Shown one piece after another: positions 26,714-36,051 of a stretch of 64,000 bases of DNA. A program made the translations under genes and the position numbers. The DNA comes from Treponema bryantii. GTDB lineage: Bacteria; Spirochaetota; Spirochaetia; Treponematales; Treponemataceae. Position 1 is the first letter of the stretch; the number at the start of each line of letters is the position of its first letter. The stretch is taken from positions 124,001 through 188,000 of the forward strand of contig NZ_FORI01000006.1 in assembly GCF_900113965.1 (NCBI RefSeq), given 5' to 3'. The notes under the pieces were generated by a model. It made no database searches and had not been told where the DNA came from. It saw only the letters and a list, made by a program, of their open reading frames with translations.

Positions 26714-26782
26714 CGCACTCCCTGAGTGCGTCACGCGGTTCCTGAGCGCGTAACACGGTCCCTGAGCGGAGTCGAAGGGACC
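26714..26782 (+). repeat. Three 20-bp-spaced CCTGAG hairpin units, last one a repeat-family member
   Basis: CCTGAG occurs at 26721, 26741 and 26761, exactly 20 bp apart. Unit 1 folds CGCACTC/GAGTGCG (26714-26730), unit 2 CGCG/CGCG (26734-26750). Unit 3 (26757-26782) has stem GGTCCCT/AGGGACC around GAGCGGAGTCGA, the same core as the window-wide palindromic repeats but with another stem. The array ends exactly at the stop codon of the convergent gene and may terminate both transcripts. Confidence 0.7.
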
Positions 26783-27451
26783 TTAAATTTCTTCCATTGT
26801 GTCTTTAGGAATTTCAATAGACGCAATGGTTTCTGTATCTGTAGTTTTGAATTTCAGATGATCAGAAGCAAGACCAAGTTTCTTAAGCATAATCAATACA
26901 GTAATAATTCCAAGTCCTGAACCTTCTGTCTGGTCAATATCGTTAATGGCATCGGCCATGGTGTTGTAAACCTTTGTCTTTTCGATTTTATCTTTAATGC
27001 GAAGGTATTCGTGGTCTGTAATTTTTGTATTGTTTGATACAGTGATGGAAATAACATCATCAGTTGAAAGCTGCATGTGAACCTGAAGGTGTCCTTCTTC
27101 AAGCTCTTCCTGATAGTGAAGGGTGTTTTCGTTAAGGGTTTCCTTAAAATCCTTCATACCATTTTTATAGTCATTTTCATCATTAATATTCAGATGATGT
27201 TCTCTAAAATAAATGCGTTTTGCGTTGGCTTTACTTGCGTTATCAAGAAGTTCGAACAGACAGTATGAAAGATAATTAAAAAGATAAGACTGGTTACATT
27301 CATCCAGAAATATACGGAGTACTGAGAGGAATCTGTCTTTCTGTTCTGGGGTCAGTGTATAGCAAAAGAAATCTACAGGCTTCCGTTTTTGCACGGCTTC
27401 CTTTATGGTTGAGATGTCTTTCTCGCTAATAACCTTATCTTGTACTTTCAT
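26783..27451 (-). CDS. GHKL ATPase-domain protein, function unknown
   Basis: 222 residues. The N box (YCLFELLDNASKANAKRIYF) and a glycine-rich lid region (EGSGLGIITVLIMLKKLGL) identify a histidine-kinase-like ATPase fold. No phosphoacceptor histidine domain, membrane segment or receiver is present, so it resembles stand-alone kinases of anti-sigma or partner-switch type more than a sensor kinase. The middle (about 110-150) is charged and variable. Neighbours give little context: convergent with Rrf2 and divergent from an aldo/keto reductase across 290 bp. Confidence 0.7.
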   Translation of the reverse strand: MKVQDKVISEKDISTIKEAVQKRKPVDFFCYTLTPEQKDRFLSVLRIFLDECNQSYLFNYLSYCLFELLDNASKANAKRIYFREHHLNINDENDYKNGMKDFKETLNENTLHYQEELEEGHLQVHMQLSTDDVISITVSNNTKITDHEYLRIKDKIEKTKVYNTMADAINDIDQTEGSGLGIITVLIMLKKLGLASDHLKFKTTDTETIASIEIPKDTMEEI

Positions 27452-27624
27452 AACTTTAACCTTAAATACTTTTAACTCTATTATAACTCTAATTTACAAA
27501 AACACAACAAAAAAACACTGTGTATAACTCACAACAATTTGTGAAAAATTCATGAATTAGAGTTTTATGATAGACCCGGATTTTTTTATTCACCATAGGG
27601 GCAAATTCCTAAATTGGGTAAAAA

Positions 27625-27642
27625 AAATAACCATGGTTATTT
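27625..27642. promoter_or_regulatory. 18-bp perfect palindrome, probable operator
   Basis: AAATAACCATGGTTATTT lies about 100 bp upstream of the aldo/keto reductase gene in a 290-bp AT-rich intergenic region (27452-27741). The same region has a TATAAT at 27707-27712 and a good AAAGGAG ribosome site, and otherwise shows no gene. The binding regulator is unknown. Confidence 0.5.
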
Positions 27643-27741
27643 TAACCGAAGATTTTTTTTACAATTTAAGCCTCGATTTTTACAACATAGATTGAGATTT
27701 TTAGGTTATAATGATTAAAATTACGAAAGGAGAAAACCGCT

Positions 27742-28857
27742 ATGAAAAAACTCGGCTTTGGATTAATGAGACTTCCTTACTCGGAAGATAAAACCTGGGG
27801 AAATATTGACCTTGAAAAAACACGCGAAATGATTGATGCCTACATGGCAGAAGGTTTTTCATATTTTGATACAGCCTGGGTATATCATGGCGGATTCTCA
27901 GAAAGAGTTTTCGGCGAGCTCGTTGCAAAACGCTATCCTCGTGAAAAATTCCAGGTTACTTCTAAAATGCCTTTGTGGGGTAAAACAGATCCTGCAGACC
28001 TTCAGAAAACCTTTGATGAACAGCTTAAAAAATGTGGTGTTGAATATTTTGATTATTACTTCCTTCATGCCTTGAACCGTGACGTTTTTGAAACTGCAGA
28101 AAAGCTTGGTGCTTTTGAATGGATGCAGAAAATGAAGGCAGAAGGAAAGATTAAGCATCCAGGTTTCTCTTTCCACGACAGTGCAGAAGCTCTTGAAATG
28201 ATGCTCTCTAAACACCCGGAAGTAGAACTTGTTCAGCTCCAGATTAACTATATCGACTGGGAAAGCGACAATGTTCAGAGTCGCAAGTGCTATGAAATCT
28301 GTAAGCGCTACGGAATCCCGGTTTCTATTATGGAACCAATTAAGGGTGGAAGCCTTGCAAACATCATGGACGATGCAAAGAAAATCTTTACGGACTATGA
28401 TCCAAAAGCAAGTATGGCAAGCTGGGCCGTACGCTATTGTGCAAGCATGGATAATATTCTTGTTGTTCTCAGTGGTATGAGCAATATGGAACAGCTTAAA
28501 GACAATATGTCTTATATGAAAGACTTTGTTCCATTTAATGCAGAAGAACAGGAATGCGTAAAGAAAGCTACTGAGCTCATTAAATCTACAATTGCAATTC
28601 CTTGTACAGGCTGCCGCTATTGTGTTGATGAAACAAACGGTGGTTGTCCTATGAAGATTAATATTCCGCGTATGTTCGAGCTTTACAACGAAAGTAAGCG
28701 CTACGGTGTTGCTTCTTACAAGTGGAACTACAATGAAGAGCTTAAAAAGACAGGAAATCCTGCAGAATGTGTAGAATGCGGAAACTGTCAGGGACATTGT
28801 CCACAGCAGCTCAAGATTATTGATCTTTTGAAGGATGTTGCTTCAACTTTTGCCTGA
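27742..28857 (+). CDS. Aldo/keto reductase with C-terminal ferredoxin domain
   Basis: 371 residues. Residues 1-280 form an aldo/keto reductase barrel (GLMRLPYSED; FDTAWVYHGG with the catalytic Tyr; VTSKMPLWG; YYFLHALN), using NAD(P)H to reduce carbonyls. The tail carries two cysteine clusters, CTGCRYC with a later CP, and CVECGNCQGHCP, typical of 4Fe-4S-binding reductases in anaerobes. Strong ribosome site (AAAGGAG). A palindromic operator candidate upstream suggests specific regulation. Substrate cannot be inferred. Confidence 0.9.
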   Translation: MKKLGFGLMRLPYSEDKTWGNIDLEKTREMIDAYMAEGFSYFDTAWVYHGGFSERVFGELVAKRYPREKFQVTSKMPLWGKTDPADLQKTFDEQLKKCGVEYFDYYFLHALNRDVFETAEKLGAFEWMQKMKAEGKIKHPGFSFHDSAEALEMMLSKHPEVELVQLQINYIDWESDNVQSRKCYEICKRYGIPVSIMEPIKGGSLANIMDDAKKIFTDYDPKASMASWAVRYCASMDNILVVLSGMSNMEQLKDNMSYMKDFVPFNAEEQECVKKATELIKSTIAIPCTGCRYCVDETNGGCPMKINIPRMFELYNESKRYGVASYKWNYNEELKKTGNPAECVECGNCQGHCPQQLKIIDLLKDVASTFA

Positions 28858-28888
28858 GTGACAGATTTCGGTTTTAAATAGTCTTTTC

Positions 28889-28916
28889 TTGCTTATTCTC
28901 TATAATCTGATACAAT
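28889..28916 (+). promoter_or_regulatory. Promoter of the phosphatase gene
   Basis: TTGCTT (28889-28894), 16-bp spacer, TACAAT (28911-28916). The predicted start is about 4 nt before the ATG at 28927. A second TATAAT at 28901-28906 is an alternative -10. Confidence 0.45.
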
Positions 28917-28926
28917 AAATAGTATC

Positions 28927-31029
28927 ATGAAAAGAAGTCTCAGACGCATCATCGCTGCAGTTTCTGCAGCCATAACTATTTTAATTTGTTTTTCTCTGAC
29001 ATCCTGTAACGATAATCCGGATAATGAACCCCGACTTTATATTGATGATTATTTCAGCTGGGCTCCCGGAAATTATGAAGATACTATAGAAGACGCGCAG
29101 AATCTTCCTTATAAAAAGCTTGAGCGTATGGGCTATAAAAATATTTCGCAGGTAGCCGGTACTCATGGAGACTACGTCTGGGTAAAGGCTGAGTTTACTT
29201 TACCGGAAGAACTTAAAAATGATGACCTTTCAATGGTTGTTCCATATCTTCACTTTGCAGAAGAGCTTTATCTTAATGGATATTATATAGATGATTATGG
29301 TGTAATGGGCGAAGGTCCGGACAGTCCTGGAATTCAGGAAGCTGGTTATGGTGCTCATCTTTTTGATTTCCCGGAATCCTTCTTGAATCAGGATGGGGTA
29401 AACGTAATTCACATTAAGATTTTTGCACTCGGTGCGGCTTCTATTACAGACGGCGTGTTCGTTGGAAAACGCCAGGACTGCTGGAAGACTTCTGATAATC
29501 AGACCTTCTATCGTACCCGTGTTTACGTCTTCTTTGAAGGTGGTATGCTCATCTGTGGAATCTTCTTCCTCATGCTTTACTTTGCATTTAAGCGCGAAAG
29601 AAGCTATCTGCGTTTTGCTATCCTTAATATTCTTTCCATCATCTTCTTCTCAAACTTCTTTGTAAATGATGTTCCGTGGGTTGGTTTCCACGGAGGTTTC
29701 CCATTCGTATTGTTCTTTAAGTTTGCAAAATGTATCTGTTTCTTTGCACTCGAGGCAGAGTTTGCGCTGTTTGTTCTGGACTATCTGCATGTTAAGGCAA
29801 ATCTTATTGATACAATTATCCGTGCGGCAACCTTTATTGTAAACTCTGCGGTAGTAATTCTTGCTCCGGACTATCATACACTTATGAGACTTACTTACCC
29901 GGTACTTGTAATTGCCGCTTATAACTTTATTTCTCCAATTGTGATTACTGCAATTCACTGCAGAAAAAAGTCTCCGGTTTGGAAAGAAGCACGCTTCCTT
30001 GGTTTGTCTTTGCTTCCACTCCTTATAACAATCTTCATTGATTTTGCGCTTAAGACTTTTGCAATGGATATTAAGCACATGTATTACTCTGCAATCGGAT
30101 GGATGCTCTTTATTATCATTCTGTTCATCTACTTCAGTGTAAAATACAACGGCATTGCAGGACGTCTTGAATATCTTAATAAAAAGCTCGAGTTTGAAAT
30201 TAAGGCTCAGACTGAAAAACTTGTTGATGTAAATAAAAAACTTGAAAATGATCAGAAGGCTGCCCAGCAGGATATGGAGATGGCGGCTATCGTTCAAAAG
30301 AAGTTCTTTCATGCGCCTGATCATGAGCTTAATAACTGGGATTTCTCTGTTATCTATAAGCCTCGTTCAATCGTTTCTGGAGACCTTTTCAATTTCTATC
30401 ATGAAGGACCTGTACTCAACGGTATTTCTCTCTTTGATGCTTCGGGTCATGGTGTTGCAGCCAGCCTAGTAACAATGCTTGCGGAAAATATTATTCAGCA
30501 GACTTATAGAGAGTCTCTTGAGTCTGGAGCAAATCTTGCAGATACACTGAGTGTTATCAACAGCCGATTCATTACTGCAAAAGAGGGTATTGATAATTAC
30601 CTTACCGGTATTCTTTTGAGCACAAAAGAAAATGAAGATGGAAGCTGTCTGATGACTCTTTCAAATGCGGGACATCCGTATCCACTGTTATATAGTGCCG
30701 CAAATCAGACTGTAGAAGAAATTCTTCCTGATGTAGGAAGTCCTTTCTCTGGTCCTGTTGGTTTACGCGGTTTTGATATTACTTATTCTCAGGTTGAAAC
30801 AGAACTGCATTCAGGTGATATTGTGCTGCTTTATACAGACGGCCTTACAGAAATTGCAAACGAAGCACAGCAGCAGTTTGGTTTGCAGGCAGTAATTGAA
30901 ACTTTACGTAATAATGGAAATAAATCTTCGAAAGAAATTATGGAACTTCTTATGAAGAGAGTAGACACATTCTGTGCCGGCTCTCCTCATAAGGATGATA
31001 TATCAGTTATTATTCTTAAGCGCGCTTAA
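28927..31029 (+). CDS. Membrane SpoIIE-type serine phosphatase
   Basis: 700 residues. A lipoprotein-like signal (LTSC, Cys27), an extracellular beta-rich domain (about 30-190, DISM-like: YVWVKAEFTLPEEL, YLNGYYIDDYG), about seven membrane helices (195-425), a coiled coil (430-470), then a PP2C/SpoIIE phosphatase domain (480-700) with SGDLFNFYH, LFDASGHGVAASLV, NAGHPYPLL, LYTDGLTE and SPHKDDISVIIL, which supply the metal aspartates. Such proteins dephosphorylate anti-sigma-factor antagonists after an outside signal. No STAS or RsbW partner adjoins it. It appears to have a near-leaderless message. Its TAA overlaps the stop of the convergent cstA-like gene. Confidence 0.88.
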   Translation: MKRSLRRIIAAVSAAITILICFSLTSCNDNPDNEPRLYIDDYFSWAPGNYEDTIEDAQNLPYKKLERMGYKNISQVAGTHGDYVWVKAEFTLPEELKNDDLSMVVPYLHFAEELYLNGYYIDDYGVMGEGPDSPGIQEAGYGAHLFDFPESFLNQDGVNVIHIKIFALGAASITDGVFVGKRQDCWKTSDNQTFYRTRVYVFFEGGMLICGIFFLMLYFAFKRERSYLRFAILNILSIIFFSNFFVNDVPWVGFHGGFPFVLFFKFAKCICFFALEAEFALFVLDYLHVKANLIDTIIRAATFIVNSAVVILAPDYHTLMRLTYPVLVIAAYNFISPIVITAIHCRKKSPVWKEARFLGLSLLPLLITIFIDFALKTFAMDIKHMYYSAIGWMLFIIILFIYFSVKYNGIAGRLEYLNKKLEFEIKAQTEKLVDVNKKLENDQKAAQQDMEMAAIVQKKFFHAPDHELNNWDFSVIYKPRSIVSGDLFNFYHEGPVLNGISLFDASGHGVAASLVTMLAENIIQQTYRESLESGANLADTLSVINSRFITAKEGIDNYLTGILLSTKENEDGSCLMTLSNAGHPYPLLYSAANQTVEEILPDVGSPFSGPVGLRGFDITYSQVETELHSGDIVLLYTDGLTEIANEAQQQFGLQAVIETLRNNGNKSSKEIMELLMKRVDTFCAGSPHKDDISVIILKRA

Positions 31030-32747
31030 GCGTTTTTCTTCTGCTTAGCGAATGTCTGTACACCTTCAACAACGAGGATAACAGCAAGCACTGCCATAGC
31101 AGTAGCAAAACATAACTGGAACCAGTTGCCCCAGAAGAAGGCTCCCTTAGTACCTGCAAACATTGGCTTGAGTTTTCCAATGATTGTAAGAACAAGCTGT
31201 GTCAAAGTAGCGGCAAGCATGAAGATCATTGGGATAAAGAACATCTTGTTGTTCTTTCCAGCCTGACCAAGCCAAGCAGCAACTGCCATTAAAGCAATAC
31301 CTGCAAGAAGCTGGTTGGCAGCACCAAAGAGTCCCCAGATTGCAGAAAGCTTGAGACCACCAAGAATACAACCAATCAATACCATAAGGCTTGTACCGAA
31401 GAATGGGTTAGCAAGCAGCTTGCGGATTCCCTTTGCGTCTTTCCATGTAGCCTCTCCTTCCTTAAGGAAGAGTTCAGAGAACATAAAGCGGCTGAGACGA
31501 GTACCAGTATCAAGAGATGTAAGTGCGAATACAGAAACTGCAAGAGTAAGCAAAGCGTAGATAGTATTGTAAGCACTTGAACCTTCTTTTCCGAACAAAG
31601 TTGCAAGACCAGCACCAAATGCAGCAGATGGAGATCCAAATCCGCCGTTCTTATACTTGTCGAATACCATACCAACAGCAACAAGGGAAATAATACCAAG
31701 AGCAGATTCAATAAGCATTGAACCGTAACCAATAGCCTTTGCATTCTTTTCGCTGTCCAGCTGTTTAGAAGAAGTACCTGTAGAAATCAATGAGTGGAAA
31801 CCTGAACATGCACCACAAGCAACTGTGATGAACAAGGCAGGGAACATAGTTCCAATACCAGTTTTCCAGCCTGTGAAAGCAGGAATTGTGAATGTAGCGC
31901 TTTCTGTAATTGGAGAACTTACGATTCCAACAAGAGCTAGAGCAATCATAGCATAAAGAAGGAATGATGAAAGATAGTCACGTGGCTGAAGCAAAATCCA
32001 AACTGGTACAAGTGAAGCAACTGCGATATAAATACCAATGAAAACAATCCATGCAGTGCGGCTCATAGCAAAACCAACATTCAAACCAAGAATTGTAATA
32101 AGAACAATACCTGCAAGACCAATGAGGGTTGCTGGAAGAGTCTTAAGACCACATTTATTTGTAAGGATACCGTAAACAATAGCAAGTACAATAAAGAGAA
32201 GCGAAATCATAGCTGTTGTCTGGTTTCCTGTAGGATTCTTTACAAATCCGAAAGCAACTTTTCCTGCTGCATCAGCGGCAGTAAGGAAAGTTCCTGCAAC
32301 AACGTTTACGAAAGAAGCAATTACAAGGATAAGTACAAGAAGTGCAAAGATGATGAAGAGCTTCTTAGCTTTAGAGCCCATAGAAGTCTTAATGATTTCA
32401 CCAACTGATTTTCCGTCGTTGCGGAGGGATGCAAAGAGTGATCCAAAATCCTGAAGTCCGCCGAAGAAGATACCTCCGACAACACACCAAAGGAATACTG
32501 GCACCCATCCAAATACAGCAGCCTGAATAGGGCCGTTAATTGGACCTGCACCTGCGATAGATGAGAAGTGATGTCCCATCAAAACGGCAGGCTTTGCCGG
32601 AACGTAATCTACACCGTCAGCCTTTTCGTGAGCCGGTGTCTTTCTTGTAGGGTCAATTCCCCACTGTTTTGCAAGCCAAGAGCCATAGAAGATATAGCCG
32701 GCCAGGAGCAAAACGATTGCAGCAATAATTATGAGTAATGCTGTCAT
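31026..32747 (-). CDS. cstA: CstA-family carbon starvation permease
   Basis: 573 residues with many hydrophobic helices. The N-terminal signature SSIAGAGPINGPIQAAVFGWVP and the following GGLQDFGSLFASLRNDGKSVGEI are characteristic of CstA/BtsT transporters, which take up pyruvate or peptides during carbon limitation. The length fits the shorter CstA group. A good ribosome site (GGAGGTAG) precedes the start. It ends in a two-way stop overlap (TTAA) with the phosphatase gene. Confidence 0.92.
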   Translation of the reverse strand: MTALLIIIAAIVLLLAGYIFYGSWLAKQWGIDPTRKTPAHEKADGVDYVPAKPAVLMGHHFSSIAGAGPINGPIQAAVFGWVPVFLWCVVGGIFFGGLQDFGSLFASLRNDGKSVGEIIKTSMGSKAKKLFIIFALLVLILVIASFVNVVAGTFLTAADAAGKVAFGFVKNPTGNQTTAMISLLFIVLAIVYGILTNKCGLKTLPATLIGLAGIVLITILGLNVGFAMSRTAWIVFIGIYIAVASLVPVWILLQPRDYLSSFLLYAMIALALVGIVSSPITESATFTIPAFTGWKTGIGTMFPALFITVACGACSGFHSLISTGTSSKQLDSEKNAKAIGYGSMLIESALGIISLVAVGMVFDKYKNGGFGSPSAAFGAGLATLFGKEGSSAYNTIYALLTLAVSVFALTSLDTGTRLSRFMFSELFLKEGEATWKDAKGIRKLLANPFFGTSLMVLIGCILGGLKLSAIWGLFGAANQLLAGIALMAVAAWLGQAGKNNKMFFIPMIFMLAATLTQLVLTIIGKLKPMFAGTKGAFFWGNWFQLCFATAMAVLAVILVVEGVQTFAKQKKNA

Positions 32748-32807
32748 TTGAATCTACCTCCTCGTAAATTCGTATGAAGTTTTTTTATAAAATCTCCGTC
32801 GAGAGAG

Positions 32808-33311
32808 TTACGACGAACTTTTTATATTCTTTTTAATCAGCTTTGCGTAATCCTTTCCCTGACGGTTGGTGTACACTTGCATATCTGATGTGTTACAAAC
32901 TGCGAGCTTAAAGTGACTCCAGCCATGAAAGCTGAATTTATAGGATTTATAAAGCTTAGTTTTTTTGATTGCGTTAATTGTTTCGGGGTTAATCGATTTA
33001 GTAAAAATCAAAAGAGAAACATCAGAATTGCGGTGCCCGTTATATGGGCGGACTTTTGCAAGTCCTGCATCCCATGCTGCTTTTACGAGTTTTTCAAGCT
33101 TTTCGCTGTTCAACTCATCAGGGCAAGCAAAGTAAACGAATTCATTAGAGTCTATATCTGCAATATGTGCAGAACGAACAAGAAAATACTGTTCATTATG
33201 TGAACGGAATTCTGCTTCAGCGCAGAAGGGTGGGGTAATGTTTTCTTTCTTTACGGTGTAATACTGCTCAAAAGCCGGCAGTATCTGTTTTATAGCATCT
33301 GAAGGCGCCAT
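32808..33311 (-). CDS. Conserved-looking hypothetical protein, 167 residues
   Basis: I do not recognise this protein. It has no signal peptide or membrane segment and an even mix of strands and helices. Notable parts are EFVYFACPDELNSEKLEKLVKAAWDAG, HRNSDVSLLIFTKSINPETINAIKKTK and KFSFHGWSHFKLAVCN. Codon use matches neighbouring genes, and it has intergenic flanks on both sides, so it is probably real. The 60-bp gap before cstA suggests separate transcription or a loose operon. Confidence 0.6.
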   Translation of the reverse strand: MAPSDAIKQILPAFEQYYTVKKENITPPFCAEAEFRSHNEQYFLVRSAHIADIDSNEFVYFACPDELNSEKLEKLVKAAWDAGLAKVRPYNGHRNSDVSLLIFTKSINPETINAIKKTKLYKSYKFSFHGWSHFKLAVCNTSDMQVYTNRQGKDYAKLIKKNIKSSS

Positions 33312-33402
33312 CTTTAATATACCTAATTATTTTCAGTATATGTAAAGTATAATACAGTGTCAATAAATAACTTTAGTAATATTGAAGATATGTTAAAAAA
33401 TT

Positions 33403-33427
33403 ATGCCCGTGCTTAAAACACGGGCAT
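33403..33427 (-). terminator. Intrinsic terminator downstream of pta
   Basis: Perfect 9-bp stem ATGCCCGTG/CACGGGCAT (33403-33427); on the minus strand it is followed by TAATTTTTTAA. Located past the pta stop codon and the repeat copy at 33434. Confidence 0.7.
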
Positions 33428-33433
33428 GAAATA

Positions 33434-33460
33434 CGGTGGTTGAGCTTGTCGAAACCACCG
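33434..33460 (+). repeat. Palindromic repeat, short form
   Basis: Stem CGGTGGTT/AACCACCG around GAGCTTGTCGA. Lies between the pta stop codon and its terminator. Confidence 0.9.
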
Positions 33461-33470
33461 CAGTACGCAC

Positions 33471-34502
33471 TTATGCCTGAAGAGCTGTTACAGCAACAGT
33501 CGCAACGATATCATCAACGTTACAGCCGCGGCTCAAGTCGTTGAGAGGCTTTGCGAAGCCCTGGCAGATAGGACCAATTGCCATCCAGCCACCCATTCTC
33601 TGGCAGATCTTGTAACCGATGTTACCAGCGTTGATGTTAGGGAAGATGAATGTGTTTGCGTGTCCTGCAACCTTGCTTCCTGGAGCCTTGAGTTCTCCAA
33701 CTTCTGGAGCAACTGCAGCGTCGAACTGGAACTCACCATCAAGAGCGAGATCAGGAGCAGCTGCCTTAGCAAGCTCTGTAGCCTTCTGTACCTTTGTTAC
33801 AGTGTCATAGAACTTAGCATCGTTTCCAGAACCCTTTGTAGAGAATGAAAGCATTGCTACGCGTGGGTCAATTCCTGCAATCTTCTTTGCTGTATCTGCT
33901 GAAGCAACTGCAATGTCTGCAAGTTCTTCTGCTGTTGGTTCAATGTTGATAGCGCAGTCACCGAATACTGCAACTCCTTCTGGAACGTAAGGATTTCCAC
34001 CCTCTGGAGCAACCATGATAAAACATGATGAAACTGTCTTGAAACCAGGAGCAGTCTTGATAACCTGAAGACCTGGGCGGAGAGTGTTAGCTGTTGAGTG
34101 GCATGCACCAGAAACGAAACCGTCTGCATCTCCGGCCTTAAGAATAAGGGCACCGTACATTGTGTGGTCCTTAAGAATTGCAGCTTTTGCAGCAGCTACA
34201 TCAGCATATTCTGGAGCTCCAGTCTTCTTATTGATTTTTCCTTCGCGTGCCTTGAAAAGAAGTTCAGCGTACTTGTCTGCATTTGCGTCTTTAGCAGGGT
34301 CAACAATTGTAACTCCTGAAAGGTCAGCATTGCTTCCGCTTGCCTTAATATCCTCGTCGCTACCAATCAAAATGATTTTTGCGATTCCATCTTTTACGAT
34401 TTTAGAAGCTGCTTCTACAACACGTTTATCTTCGCCTTCGCAAAGTACGATTGTTTTGTTTGCAGCCTTAGCTTTGTTAAGCAAGTCTTCAACGAAATTC
34501 AT
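33471..34502 (-). CDS. pta: Phosphate acetyltransferase
   Basis: 343 residues, the length of single-domain Pta. It converts acetyl-CoA and phosphate to acetyl phosphate in acetate fermentation. Recognised blocks: KTIVLCEGEDKRVVEAA, GALILKAGDADGFVSGACHSTANTLRPGLQ and LDGEFQFDAAVAPEVG, plus the C-terminal GNIGYKICQRMGGW. The acetate kinase gene is not in this window. A ribosome site (AGAGGAT) precedes the ATG. Acetyl phosphate could also feed the many receivers here, though that is speculation. Confidence 0.95.
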   Translation of the reverse strand: MNFVEDLLNKAKAANKTIVLCEGEDKRVVEAASKIVKDGIAKIILIGSDEDIKASGSNADLSGVTIVDPAKDANADKYAELLFKAREGKINKKTGAPEYADVAAAKAAILKDHTMYGALILKAGDADGFVSGACHSTANTLRPGLQVIKTAPGFKTVSSCFIMVAPEGGNPYVPEGVAVFGDCAINIEPTAEELADIAVASADTAKKIAGIDPRVAMLSFSTKGSGNDAKFYDTVTKVQKATELAKAAAPDLALDGEFQFDAAVAPEVGELKAPGSKVAGHANTFIFPNINAGNIGYKICQRMGGWMAIGPICQGFAKPLNDLSRGCNVDDIVATVAVTALQA

Positions 34503-34557
34503 ATTTATCCTCTTTATCTATAAAATTATGCACTGTAAGAATACAACTCAGTGGCGT

Positions 34558-35997
34558 TTATTTCAACCTCTGCCGGCTGAGCCAGTCAAAAAGTGAAAGC
34601 CCGTTTTCGTCTTTACACTGATCGTTCAAAACGTAAATCCAGCTTGCGTGGCCTTCATACTCATAAGGCTCGCCGTAATGTCTGTCGCCTTCTTTTGCGT
34701 TGCGGTCTTTTAGAACCGTTCCGCTCAAATCAAAAACTCCCGAAAACTTTGAAACCTTAAGATTTCTTGCACCTTCTTCCTTAAGACGTTTGATTGTAGG
34801 AACACAGTTATTAGAAGGTTTTACAGTTTCATCATTTTCTGCATAGGTAAACCACATTGGCTTTTCTGCAAGCATTTTAATCTGAGATTTAGAGATTTTG
34901 CTGTCCAGATAATATTCGCAGGTTGGGAATGCTGCTGCAAAAAGATCTGGATGCTGAATCATCATATTCATTGTCATATAGCCGCCGGCAGAAGCACCGC
35001 CAACATAAACTCTGTTGCGGTCAATTTCCGGGTGCTTATCAAGAAAATCTTTAAGAAGGGCAGTAACCGGCGCGGTGTAATAAGAAACGGCCGCAAAAGG
35101 AGTAGTTTCTACTTCCTCTTTTTCTGGTCTGCCTGTAATGCTGTTGAAAAATCTGCTCAAAGGCTTTGTGATTTTATTTACCGGGCCGTCAAAATCTACC
35201 GGAGCCCAGTAGTGAACGCCGAGAGTGCTCTGTTCTGTAGTTTCGAGCCAGCCGGTAGGGCACTGAGGAGCAAGGATCGCAACTCCGTCCTTAAAATAAT
35301 GCTGGATTGTATCATCTGCAAGATTTGTTGCCTTTGTTCCAAGCAGAACAAGGTACGGATTATTTCCGCTTTCTCCGATTGTGTGGAACCAGAGAATAAG
35401 AGGAATCTTTGTGTTATCAGATTTTTCCGGTGGCAGATAGAACATATAAGACAGAGTTCCCGAAGCAGTGGCAATTTCAGTTTCGATTTTGTAGTTGTAG
35501 GAGCTCTTTGTGAACTTAGAGACTCCCTCATTTACAAAGCCCTGGCACTTTGAGAATTCCATATCAAGTTCATCATTTGTAACTTTATAATGGAAGTAAT
35601 TATTAAAAACTCCGCTGGAAATAAAGTCCGGGAATGGAGAAGCGTTCTCGGCCTCCGGATATACGTCTGTAAGAATAGTTATATAGATGCTTTCTTTATC
35701 AGTTTTATTTCCTTTTGAATCAGAACAGAAAACATCTGTGATTGTGAGTTCGCCCTTAGACATAACTCCATTCTGATAAAGGGAGCGCTCAATTTCAAAA
35801 TCACTAACCTTGAGAGTTTCCGGCTTTTGAAGCTGATTTGTATTGATTACGATTTTATTAACACATGGCCCCCAGTCATAAGAACCGACATATACGGCCA
35901 TCTGTTCCTTCCCTGGCTCAAGCGCCTTGTAGAAGTTTTGTGAAAACAATGCTGATGTAAATAGAAGAACTAGAAAAATTAATATATTGCGTTTCAT
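34558..35997 (-). CDS. Exported esterase/peptidase-like alpha/beta hydrolase
   Basis: 479 residues. A signal peptide (1-19, ending FSQ) exports it. An N-terminal beta domain (20-180) precedes an alpha/beta hydrolase with the oxyanion region LILWFHTIGESG, nucleophile elbow YVGGASAGGYMTMNM (GxSxG, here GASAG), acid region WFTYAENDETVKPSNN and a late His in YEYEGHASW. Closest in style to PHB-depolymerase-like and carbohydrate esterases of gut bacteria. The ribosome site is weak. The structured RNA and its terminator lie just upstream on the same strand. Confidence 0.82.
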   Translation of the reverse strand: MKRNILIFLVLLFTSALFSQNFYKALEPGKEQMAVYVGSYDWGPCVNKIVINTNQLQKPETLKVSDFEIERSLYQNGVMSKGELTITDVFCSDSKGNKTDKESIYITILTDVYPEAENASPFPDFISSGVFNNYFHYKVTNDELDMEFSKCQGFVNEGVSKFTKSSYNYKIETEIATASGTLSYMFYLPPEKSDNTKIPLILWFHTIGESGNNPYLVLLGTKATNLADDTIQHYFKDGVAILAPQCPTGWLETTEQSTLGVHYWAPVDFDGPVNKITKPLSRFFNSITGRPEKEEVETTPFAAVSYYTAPVTALLKDFLDKHPEIDRNRVYVGGASAGGYMTMNMMIQHPDLFAAAFPTCEYYLDSKISKSQIKMLAEKPMWFTYAENDETVKPSNNCVPTIKRLKEEGARNLKVSKFSGVFDLSGTVLKDRNAKEGDRHYGEPYEYEGHASWIYVLNDQCKDENGLSLFDWLSRQRLK

Positions 35998-36024
35998 ATT
36001 GAAAATCTTATCAGAAAAAAAGGC

Positions 36025-36051
36025 AAAAAAAAAGCCGGCGTATCAGCCGGC
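36025..36051 (-). terminator. Terminator of the structured RNA
   Basis: Stem GCCGGC/GCCGGC, extended by one G-C pair, with loop TGATAC, then nine T on the minus strand. It ends 28 bp before the esterase start. Confidence 0.85.

Noticed and set aside
27898-28797. Minus-strand open frame of 299 codons
   Set aside because: Antisense to the aldo/keto reductase, rich in Cys and Phe, with no recognisable domain.
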